Positions 1-5,234 of a stretch of DNA of 10,367 nt are shown here, in pieces. Source of the DNA: an uncultured Eubacteriales bacterium (GTDB lineage Bacteria; Bacillota; Clostridia; Oscillospirales; Acutalibacteraceae). The translations under genes were made by a program, and so were the position numbers. How positions within the stretch are numbered: the first letter of the stretch is position 1; each line of letters opens with the position of its first letter. The notes under the pieces are model-generated. The model did no database searches, was not told the origin of the DNA, and worked only from the letters and a program-made list of their open reading frames with translations. The stretch lies in assembly GCA_900321595.1 (NCBI GenBank), contig ONWP01000211.1, positions 1 to 10,367 of the forward strand, in the 5' to 3' direction.

Positions 1-73
1 CGCGTCTCTCCTGCGCGCGCGGATCGGCTCTGCCGTCATGCGAAAACAGGGAATGGGTGTGGCAGTCGATCAC
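1..73 (-). CDS. PHP-domain phosphatase (histidinol-phosphatase-like), 5' part only
   Basis: Only the first 24 codons are in the window; the gene runs off the left edge. It starts at GTG (71-73 on the plus strand), with a GGAGG ribosome binding site at 81-85 and a 7-base spacing. The product begins MIDCHTHSLFSHDG. The D-x-H-x-H pattern at residues 3-7 (D3, H5, H7) is the first metal-binding motif of the PHP superfamily. This superfamily includes HisK/HisJ-type histidinol-phosphatase, which hydrolyses L-histidinol phosphate, and other metal-dependent phosphoesterases. The opening resembles the MIDxHxHxxFSxDG start common in Firmicutes HisK-like proteins. The exact substrate cannot be decided from 24 residues. 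A promoter with consensus-like boxes lies just upstream (97-125), so this is the first gene of its own transcript, divergent from the mgtE operon. Confidence 0.72.
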   Translation of the reverse strand, partial: MIDCHTHSLFSHDGRADPRAQERR

Positions 74-96
74 AGCGTCACCTCCGAATCATTGAT

Positions 97-125
97 ATTA
101 TAGTAGAAGCACCTTCGAAAGTCAA
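97..125 (-). promoter_or_regulatory. Sigma-A-type promoter of the PHP phosphatase gene
   Basis: Read on the minus strand, TTGACT (plus 120-125) and TATAAT (plus 97-102) are separated by 17 bases. This is a near-perfect vegetative promoter. Transcription should start near 90, just before the GGAGG at 81-85. No operator was recognised. The 60 bases between this -35 box and that of the divergent mgtE promoter (126-185) hold no gene. Confidence 0.75.
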
Positions 126-185
126 TATTTACGGTGCAGACGGAATTTTCACTGCAGGTTCCGGTAAAAATCCGGGGGAAGCGTA

Positions 186-214
186 TTGACCGGCGTTTTT
201 TCGTGTGTTACAAT
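186..214 (+). promoter_or_regulatory. Sigma-A-type promoter of the mgtE operon
   Basis: TTGACC at 186-191 and TACAAT at 209-214 are separated by 17 bases, with TG at 206-207 giving an extended -10 element. The expected transcription start is about 220-222, which leaves an untranslated leader of about 250 nt before mgtE. It is divergent from the PHP phosphatase promoter. Confidence 0.75.
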
Positions 215-246
215 AATACAGAATAAACGAGCCGGAGGTGAATAAC

Positions 247-333
247 GTGGACGATCCTTGGCGACGAGACGCGTCGGGCGATCTTGCCGAAGCAGACGAG
301 GACCCGGGGTCGTGTCCGGTATTCACGTCGTAA
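247..333 (+). CDS. Putative 28-residue acidic leader peptide upstream of mgtE
   Basis: GTG at 247 follows GGAGG (234-238) with an 8-base spacing, and the frame ends at TAA 331-333. The product begins MDDPW and includes EADEDPG at residues 15-21. Eight of its 28 residues are Asp or Glu (2, 3, 8, 12, 15, 17, 18, 19) and three are Pro (4, 20, 24). It has no membrane segment or signal peptide. In enterobacteria the MgtL leader peptide, with alternating acidic and proline residues near its N terminus, makes ribosomes abort when Mg2+ is low and thereby switches on an mgt gene. The composition and position here suggest a parallel role, but no homologue was recognised and the function is inferred. 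The frame lies within predicted RNA helices, so it could also be a chance ORF in a structured RNA. The alternative in-frame GTG at 238 overlaps the ribosome binding site and is unlikely. Confidence 0.45.
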   Translation: MDDPWRRDASGDLAEADEDPGSCPVFTS

Positions 334-354
334 CCGTTCGGCAGCATGGCCTAC

Positions 355-407
355 CCGCATCGCCATGACCCATTTCGCGTGAAATGGGGATCGCTGCGGT
401 CTTTTTT
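355..407 (+). terminator. Intrinsic terminator in the mgtE leader
   Basis: The lower stem CCGCA (355-359) pairs with TGCGG (395-399), helped by 361-362 with 392-393. The upper stem CCCATTTC (369-376) pairs perfectly with GAAATGGG (381-388) around a GCGT loop. The run TCTTTTTT (400-407) follows directly. The terminator lies between the leader ORF stop and mgtE, so it would end the transcript early unless its lower stem is disrupted. The hairpin 345-350/362-367 cannot coexist with the lower stem. It could alternatively be a constitutive partial terminator. Confidence 0.7.
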
Positions 408-470
408 GTGTTTTGAAAAGACCCGGGCGAAAAGACGCGGCTGACGCCGCGCAGATAGGGGGTTATTGCA

Positions 471-1931
471 ATGGATGATTTTGAAAAGGATCTGCCTGAG
501 GTTTCTGTTGAAGAGACAGAGGTGCAGGAGATCAAGCACCCGGATTATAAGAGCGAGATCGTGGCGGAGGTGCGCAGCAATCTGTCGCCGAAGCTGCTCC
601 GGGAACACATCTACGATTATCACGAAAACGATATCGCGGACGCGCTGCCGCTGCTCAGCCGGGAGGAGCGAAGCAAGCTCTTTGGGATCCTGGACAGCGA
701 GACGCTGTCTGATATCCTTGAGTATACCGAGGATATCGAGCATTATTTCAGCGAGCTGAGCGTTCGAAAAAAAGTCGAGATCCTGTCTCATCTGGAGACG
801 GATACGGCGATCGAATACCTGCGGACGCTGGAAAAGGGCGAGCGCAGCATTCTCATCGATCTGATGGACGATGAGGTCAAACGGGAGATCGCGCTGATCG
901 GATCCTTCGATGAGGACGAGATCGGCTCCCGTATGACGACGAATTATATTGCGATCACCGACGTCACGATGTCTGTGCGGCAGGCGATGCGCGAGCTGAT
1001 CGATCAGGCGAGCGAAAACGACAACATCTCAACGATATACGTTTTGGACGCGGATCGGACCTTCTACGGCGCGATCAGCCTGAAGGATTTGATCATCACA
1101 CGCGAGGGGACGGAGCTGGATTCCATCGTGATGACCAGCTTCCCTTACGTGTACGCGTACGAGCAGATCGGTGAATGCATCGAACGCATCAAAGACTACT
1201 CTGAGGATTCCATCCCCGTGCTGGACAGCGCGAATCGTCTTCTGGGCGTTCTGACGAGTCAGACCATCGTCGAACTGACAGAAGAAGAGATGGGCGACGA
1301 CTACGCCAAGCTGGCAGGTCTGCTCGCGGAGGAGGATCTCAACGAGCCGATCAAAAAGAGCATGAGCAAGCGTCTGCCGTGGCTGCTTGTCCTGCTGGTG
1401 CTGGGCATGCTGGTTTCCTCCGTGGTCGGCTTGTTTGACAAGGTTGTGCAGGGACTGACGATCCTGGTCAGCTTCCAGTCGATCGTACTGGGCATGTCAG
1501 GTAACGTCGGTACCCAGTCTCTGGCGGTGACGATCCGCGTTTTGATGGATGAATCCCTGACGGCAAAGCAGAAACGGCAGCTGGTATTCAAAGAGGTACG
1601 CGTCGGTCTGTGCAACGGTGTTGTACTCGCAGTGGCGGCCTGTGTTCTGATCGGGTTCTATATCCTTCTGGTCCGGCGCAGCTCGCTGCCGGTTCCGCAT
1701 ACGCCCTGGATGGCGTTCGCGATCTCCGGCTGTACCGGCGCGTCGCTGATCCTGTCCATGATGCTGTCGAGCTTGTCCGGCACCTGTATCCCGATCGTGT
1801 TCAAGAAGATCGGCGTGGATCCGGCCGTCGCGTCCGGTCCGCTGATCACAACGCTTAACGACTTGATGGCCGTCGTGGCCTATTACGGGCTGGCGTGGAT
1901 CTTCCTGATGGGAATCCTGAAGCTTGCCTGA
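471..1931 (+). CDS. mgtE: Magnesium transporter MgtE
   Basis: This is a Mg2+-selective channel/transporter of the cytoplasmic membrane, gated by intracellular Mg2+ bound between its cytosolic domains. The start at 471 is preceded by AGGGGG (457-462), spacing 8. From N to C the 486-residue product shows an acidic extension (1-30), the helical MgtE N domain (about 35-145), a pair of CBS domains (about 150-270), a connecting helix (275-300) and five membrane segments (about 301-483). The family signature is clear: GMSGNVGTQSLAVTIR at about 340-355, and GVDPAVASGPLITTLNDL near 447-464, with the conserved membrane Asp of the pore in the last helix. The linker usually reading GGLMT is GSRMTTN here. 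The protein is somewhat longer than many MgtE proteins, mainly at the N terminus. It is the first structural gene of a four-gene operon, behind an attenuator-like leader. The assignment is secure; transport of other divalent ions cannot be excluded. Confidence 0.96.
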   Translation: MDDFEKDLPEVSVEETEVQEIKHPDYKSEIVAEVRSNLSPKLLREHIYDYHENDIADALPLLSREERSKLFGILDSETLSDILEYTEDIEHYFSELSVRKKVEILSHLETDTAIEYLRTLEKGERSILIDLMDDEVKREIALIGSFDEDEIGSRMTTNYIAITDVTMSVRQAMRELIDQASENDNISTIYVLDADRTFYGAISLKDLIITREGTELDSIVMTSFPYVYAYEQIGECIERIKDYSEDSIPVLDSANRLLGVLTSQTIVELTEEEMGDDYAKLAGLLAEEDLNEPIKKSMSKRLPWLLVLLVLGMLVSSVVGLFDKVVQGLTILVSFQSIVLGMSGNVGTQSLAVTIRVLMDESLTAKQKRQLVFKEVRVGLCNGVVLAVAACVLIGFYILLVRRSSLPVPHTPWMAFAISGCTGASLILSMMLSSLSGTCIPIVFKKIGVDPAVASGPLITTLNDLMAVVAYYGLAWIFLMGILKLA

Positions 1932-1945
1932 CGGAGGATGATACG

Positions 1946-2563
1946 ATGCAGGTTTTGATTTTGAACGGCAGTCCCAGAGCGAACGGCAATACAAGCGTCG
2001 CTTTGGCTGAGATGATCAAAGTGTTTGATGCGCAGGGGATCGACGTCGTGCAGCGGCAGATCGGCAAAGAGACGATCGCAGGCTGCCGGGCGTGCGGCGC
2101 CTGCGGCAAGCTTGGCAAGTGTGTGATGAACGACATCGTCAATGAGATCGCGCCGGTTTTCGAGGCGTCTGACGGACTGGTTGTCGCAAGCCCCGTCTAC
2201 TACGCTTCCGCCAACGCGACGCTGATCGCGCTGCTGGACCGGCTCTTTTACAGCACGCGATTCCCGAAGCTTATGAAGGTTGGCGCTTCTGTTGTGATCG
2301 CGCGCCGCGGCGGGCTGTCCGCGACCTATGATGAATTGAATAAGTATTTCACTATCAGCGGCATGCCGGTCGCGTCGAGCCGGTACTGGAACAGCGTACA
2401 CGGTATGACGCCGGGCGAAGCGCTTCAGGACGCGGAAGGCCTGCAGACCGTACGGGAACTGGCTGTCAATATGACGTTCCTGATGAAGAGCATCGCGCTG
2501 GGCAAAGAGACCTACGGACTGCCGACACCGGAGGATAAGGTCTTCACGAACTTTATCGGCTGA
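1946..2563 (+). CDS. Flavodoxin-fold NAD(P)H-dependent FMN reductase with iron-sulfur-type cysteine motif
   Basis: The product has 205 residues. The start chosen is ATG 1946, because GGAGG (1933-1937) lies 8 bases before it and the product then begins with the beta strand MQVLILNGSPR; an ATG at 1895 in the same frame lies inside mgtE. Residues 8-16 (GSPRANGNT) form the phosphate-binding loop of the NADPH-dependent FMN reductase / flavodoxin-like family, and SPVYYAS at 82-88 is the typical second flavin-contact loop. Cysteines 47, 50, 53 and 59 form C-x2-C-x2-C-x5-C, within the compact pattern of iron-sulfur flavoproteins that hold a 4Fe-4S cluster, so electron transfer between a reduced donor and an unknown acceptor is likely. 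The protein is cytosolic. The gene starts 14 bases after mgtE and is probably co-transcribed. The physiological substrate is unknown. Relatives with the same cysteines are common in anaerobes, which fits the proposed host. Confidence 0.88.
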   Translation: MQVLILNGSPRANGNTSVALAEMIKVFDAQGIDVVQRQIGKETIAGCRACGACGKLGKCVMNDIVNEIAPVFEASDGLVVASPVYYASANATLIALLDRLFYSTRFPKLMKVGASVVIARRGGLSATYDELNKYFTISGMPVASSRYWNSVHGMTPGEALQDAEGLQTVRELAVNMTFLMKSIALGKETYGLPTPEDKVFTNFIG

Positions 2564-2580
2564 CAACGGGAGGAAACGAT

Positions 2581-3537
2581 ATGAAAGCTTCCGCGAAGGT
2601 ATTTGCCGGCGTCTCCGGCGCCGCGCTTGCGTTCCGTGGATTTCAGCGGCTGGTCTGTTATGAGATCTTTGCCCGCGACGCGGGACTGCTGCGCGCCAAC
2701 ATGGATCGCGGCGGCGCTGCACGGCAGGAACGGATGCTGAAGGATCCGCACGTGCAGTGGTTCAACGCGCAGGAGCGGCAGGACGTCTGGCGCGAGAATC
2801 TGCGCGGACAGCGGCTGCATGCGTCGATGATCCCCGCGGAAGGCAGCCGCGTTTACTGCATCTGCGCGCACGGGTACCGTTCCAACGGATCGCGGGATTT
2901 CCGGGAACAGGCGCAGTTCCTGAACGAGATGGGCTGGAATATCCTGCTCGTGGATCATCAGGCCTGCGGCGAGTCGGAGGGGCGCTATATGTCCTTCGGC
3001 TATTATGAGTCGCTGGATCTGGTCGGATGGTGCGATTATCTGAATGAAACCTACGGGTCGGATATCCGTATCGTACTGTTCGGGATTTCGATGGGCGCCG
3101 CGTCCACGCTGATGGCCGTCGGCAGCGGCAGGTTGCCGGAAAACTGCGATTTCGCGATTTCTGACTGCGCCTACGCGGGCGTTGAGGAGCTGTTCCGGTA
3201 TCATCTGCGTCAGTATCATGTTCCGGCGCAGCCGCTTCTGTACGCGGTCGATTGGCGCAACGCGCATCTGGCCGGATACAGGCTGGGAGAGGTGAAGCCG
3301 ATCGAAGCCGTGCGGAACGCTTCGATCCCGGTCATCTTCTTCCATGGTGAACGCGACGGTGTTGTCCCGCCGCAGATGGGGCAGGCGCTTTGCGACGCGT
3401 GCAAATCGGAGTCGGAGCTGCACATTATCGCGGGCGCGGGACATACCACAAGCTATCCGAAGGATTGCGAAACCTACGAAGCGGCCGTCCGGGCCTTCGC
3501 GCAGAAGCACCTGCAGACTGCGAATCCGGATCAATAA
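2581..3537 (+). CDS. Alpha/beta hydrolase (serine hydrolase, Bem46-like), substrate unknown
   Basis: The product has 318 residues and starts at ATG 2581, 7 bases after GGGAGG (2568-2573). The fold is recognisable from the oxyanion-side HG (97-98), the nucleophile elbow GISMG with Ser170, an acidic residue in GERDGVVP (Asp259), and the catalytic His288 in GAGHTTSY; these complete the Ser-Asp-His triad in canonical order. VDHQACGESEG at 124-134 is the usual strand-4 segment of this family. The first 25 residues are moderately hydrophobic and may form a weak N-terminal membrane anchor, although no cleavage site is evident. Similar proteins in Firmicutes are annotated only as alpha/beta hydrolases, with esterase, thioesterase or peptidase activity as possibilities. 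The gene begins 17 bases after the flavoprotein gene and belongs to the mgtE operon. Nothing in the sequence ties it directly to magnesium. Confidence 0.9.
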   Translation: MKASAKVFAGVSGAALAFRGFQRLVCYEIFARDAGLLRANMDRGGAARQERMLKDPHVQWFNAQERQDVWRENLRGQRLHASMIPAEGSRVYCICAHGYRSNGSRDFREQAQFLNEMGWNILLVDHQACGESEGRYMSFGYYESLDLVGWCDYLNETYGSDIRIVLFGISMGAASTLMAVGSGRLPENCDFAISDCAYAGVEELFRYHLRQYHVPAQPLLYAVDWRNAHLAGYRLGEVKPIEAVRNASIPVIFFHGERDGVVPPQMGQALCDACKSESELHIIAGAGHTTSYPKDCETYEAAVRAFAQKHLQTANPDQ

Positions 3538-3556
3538 CCATTTCAGGAGGGTAATA

Positions 3557-4159
3557 ATGGCTAAAGGATCGTTTTCAAATTTTACGAAAAAGCACGATGA
3601 GATCTGGAAGTTTATCAAGTTCAGCTTTGCCGGCGTCAGCTCTTTTGTCGTGCAGTATCTGGTCGATCTGCTGTTTCACTACGTCGTGTTCCGCTCTTTG
3701 CAGGGACAGACGATCGACAATCCGGTGCTTCGATTCCTGGAGATCGACAGCCATATGGATGCAGCGCTGGCGTACTTCGTCGCCGCGACGGTTGGATACA
3801 TCATCGCGTATCTGATGAACAGAAAGGTGACGTTTAACGCGAAGGGTCATCTGACGCGATCGATCATCATCTATGTCATCATGGTTGTCGCGACGATTTT
3901 CATCACCGCGTGGCTCAAGGGCTTCCTGATCAACGTCGCGGAAAGAAGCGGTCATGTGAACCCAGAGACCGGGCAGGTGACGTTCCTCATCGACACGCTG
4001 ATCTTTATCTTTACCGTGACAGTCCCGTTTCTGTGGACGTATCCGCTGCAGCGATTCATCATCAATCCGCCGCAGAAGAAGGCGCAGACCGATGGAGCAG
4101 AGGCGCTTGAAATCGATGATTCTGCAGATAATGAGACGGTGCTTGAAACAAAAGAGTAA
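3557..4159 (+). CDS. GtrA-family membrane protein
   Basis: The product has 200 residues and starts at ATG 3557, preceded by GGAGG (3546-3550). An in-frame upstream ATG at 3344 lies deep inside the hydrolase gene. Four hydrophobic segments are visible, at about 18-42, 69-87, 101-122 and 143-165. FAGVSSFVVQYLVDLL in the first segment and YLMNRKVTF at 85-93 match the family hallmarks (small residues in helix 1, and an N-R-x-x-TF motif after helix 2). GtrA proteins are thought to help move polyprenyl-linked sugars across the membrane or otherwise serve cell-surface glycan synthesis; many in Firmicutes are uncharacterised. The loop between segments 1 and 2 and the hydrophilic, acidic C-terminal tail (170-200) make it longer than the usual 120-150 residues. 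It is the last gene of the operon, followed by a terminator 20 bases later. Confidence 0.88.
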   Translation: MAKGSFSNFTKKHDEIWKFIKFSFAGVSSFVVQYLVDLLFHYVVFRSLQGQTIDNPVLRFLEIDSHMDAALAYFVAATVGYIIAYLMNRKVTFNAKGHLTRSIIIYVIMVVATIFITAWLKGFLINVAERSGHVNPETGQVTFLIDTLIFIFTVTVPFLWTYPLQRFIINPPQKKAQTDGAEALEIDDSADNETVLETKE

Positions 4160-4178
4160 TCCGTACAAGGCAAATAAG

Positions 4179-4213
4179 GACGCATCCGCCGGGCTCGGCA
4201 GATGCGTCTTTTT
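4179..4213 (+). terminator. Intrinsic terminator of the mgtE operon
   Basis: GACGCATC (4179-4186) pairs with GATGCGTC (4201-4208), with an inner GCC/GGC (4188-4190 with 4197-4199) and a GGGCTC loop, followed by TTTTT (4209-4213). The hairpin lies between convergent genes. On the minus strand it is followed only by CTTATTTG, so it may act weakly in both directions. Confidence 0.88.
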
Positions 4214-4224
4214 ATCGTAAGGAT

Positions 4225-5130
4225 TCAGTTCTCTGCGTTGACCGTGCCGGACCACGTCACGTTCTCGGCGATTTTTTCACCGGGCTTTTCGGCTGCAAAA
4301 TCATACGCGCTGATGCTGAAGGTGAGCGCCAGCGTCCCGACGCTGTGGAATTCGGTGGAAAATCCAAGCGTCTCGATGCTGCGGCTCCCGGCCGGCACGT
4401 ATGACGCGTACCACGGCTCCAGCACAGCCCCGTCTACTGTACCGCTGATCGCGTTGACGCAGATGTCACGGTCAGATGTATTGATCACCTGCATAAGGAA
4501 CATGACGCCGCCGCGCTGCTCCTTGTCAACGCCCTGAAAGATGAGCCGGATCCCGTCTTTATCATAGACGACGTCTCCTGCCTCGTTGTACGCTTGCTGC
4601 AGCGCTTCATCCGTTGTCCGGATCTCGACGGGCTCTGTGATAAACAGCCGCTTCTGGGCGTCCGGATCCCGGACGTCAAACCGCAGAACGATCTCCTGCG
4701 GCACGGTAAGTCCGCAGCGTCCGGCCATGTACTGGTTGACGGTGAGCCAGGATTCGATCGTCTGACCGGCCGGCGCGCTGACGGTACGCGCGGTTTCGAC
4801 CATATCGTCGATCTCTGTATTGAACGTGACCTCGATCGTGAATCCGTTGACGATGGAGGTGAAAATGCTGACGTCCGCGTCGTTTTCCGTTTTGTTTTCA
4901 ATGGAAACACGGTACGATTCTTCCGCGCCTTCGGCATTCGGCGCGACACCTTTGCCGAGATAACGAATGACCAGATCGTTCGCGTTGTAGAGGATACTGC
5001 TGTCGATCTGAACATCGGCCGCGGCCGATACGTCGGCTGCAGTTGACGGCTCTTCCGGCGCTTTTTTCGCGCAGGCGCAGCATGTGAGCAGCAACGATGC
5101 GATCAGGACGATTGCGAGTTTGGGTTTCAT
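4225..5130 (-). CDS. Lipoprotein with two copies of a beta-rich domain, function unknown
   Basis: The product has 301 residues and begins with a lipoprotein signal peptide: MKPK, a hydrophobic run at 5-16, then cysteines at 17, 18 and 20. The lipidated cysteine is not certain; Cys20, preceded by Ala, or Cys17 are the best candidates. After a short Ala/Asp/Glu-rich linker the mature part consists of two similar beta-rich halves, about 46-172 and 187-298. Both open with a Y-x-x-(D/N)-x-(D/G)-(L/I)-x-(I/L) strand, continue with a strand leading into N-x-(T/S) and VNG/VDG turns, contain a PAG turn (120-122 and 246-248), and end with a strand pair. The pattern suggests immunoglobulin-like or DUF4352-like sandwiches, but no family was recognised with confidence. 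The protein should sit on the outer face of the membrane. It has its own promoter (5154-5182). The ribosome binding site AGAAGG is rather distant, about 10 bases from the ATG. Confidence 0.85.
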   Translation of the reverse strand: MKPKLAIVLIASLLLTCCACAKKAPEEPSTAADVSAAADVQIDSSILYNANDLVIRYLGKGVAPNAEGAEESYRVSIENKTENDADVSIFTSIVNGFTIEVTFNTEIDDMVETARTVSAPAGQTIESWLTVNQYMAGRCGLTVPQEIVLRFDVRDPDAQKRLFITEPVEIRTTDEALQQAYNEAGDVVYDKDGIRLIFQGVDKEQRGGVMFLMQVINTSDRDICVNAISGTVDGAVLEPWYASYVPAGSRSIETLGFSTEFHSVGTLALTFSISAYDFAAEKPGEKIAENVTWSGTVNAEN

Positions 5131-5153
5131 GGGCTCGACCTTCTTTCAGACTG

Positions 5154-5182
5154 ATTCTATCAGAAAAAACGCCGGATTGCAA
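5154..5182 (-). promoter_or_regulatory. Promoter of the duplicated-domain lipoprotein gene
   Basis: On the minus strand TTGCAA (plus 5177-5182) and TAGAAT (plus 5154-5159) are 17 bases apart, with TGA directly before the -10 giving an extended -10 form. It lies immediately downstream of the terminator of the preceding lipoprotein gene, so the last gene is an independent transcript. Confidence 0.65.
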
Positions 5183-5213
5183 GAAAAACCGGAAAGGCGA
5201 TCGCCCTTCCGGT
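5183..5213 (-). terminator. Intrinsic terminator after the OB-fold lipoprotein gene
   Basis: A long inverted repeat, 5188-5200 against 5201-5213, pairs almost completely, with one G-U pair when read as minus-strand RNA. On the minus strand it is followed by TTTTT (plus 5183-5187). It ends the transcript of the gene at 5235-6071. The T run nearly touches the -35 box of the next promoter. Confidence 0.88.
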
Positions 5214-5234
5214 CAAAAATACGGTACGCGTTGA

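Larger units (their letters stand above)
221..470 (+). promoter_or_regulatory. Long structured mgtE leader, candidate attenuator
   Basis: The sequence between the predicted transcription start and mgtE contains a 28-codon ORF, several inverted repeats and an intrinsic terminator ahead of the structural gene, the layout expected of transcription attenuation. Helices visible by eye are 238-244 with 320-326 (7 bp), 262-266 with 272-276, 285-291 with 337-343 (7 bp), 301-304 with 308-311, 345-350 with 362-367 (6 bp), the terminator at 355-399, 398-405 with 416-423 (8 bp), and 436-441 with 446-451. The first and third of these interleave, so they form either a pseudoknot or alternative folds. The M-box (ykoK) core normal for Firmicutes mgtE genes was not recognised. 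Whether control works through the peptide, a new Mg2+-binding RNA, or both is inference. Confidence 0.5.

Noticed and set aside
221..470. M-box (ykoK) Mg2+ riboswitch in front of mgtE
   Set aside because: It was expected from the gene, but the conserved GGUGAGGCUCC-type core and the matching downstream motifs are not recognisable by eye. A covariance-model search could still overturn this.
471..1931. High density of GATC in mgtE and neighbouring genes
   Set aside because: It follows from frequent use of ATC for Ile after codons ending in G and of GAT followed by C. No clustered pattern suggesting a functional site was seen.
2512..3618. Long minus-strand open frame of 368 codons opposite the flavoprotein, hydrolase and GtrA genes
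   Set aside because: It is antisense to genes with clear family motifs and good ribosome binding sites. Its translation is Arg/Pro/His-rich with no domain, a normal by-product of GC-rich codon use.
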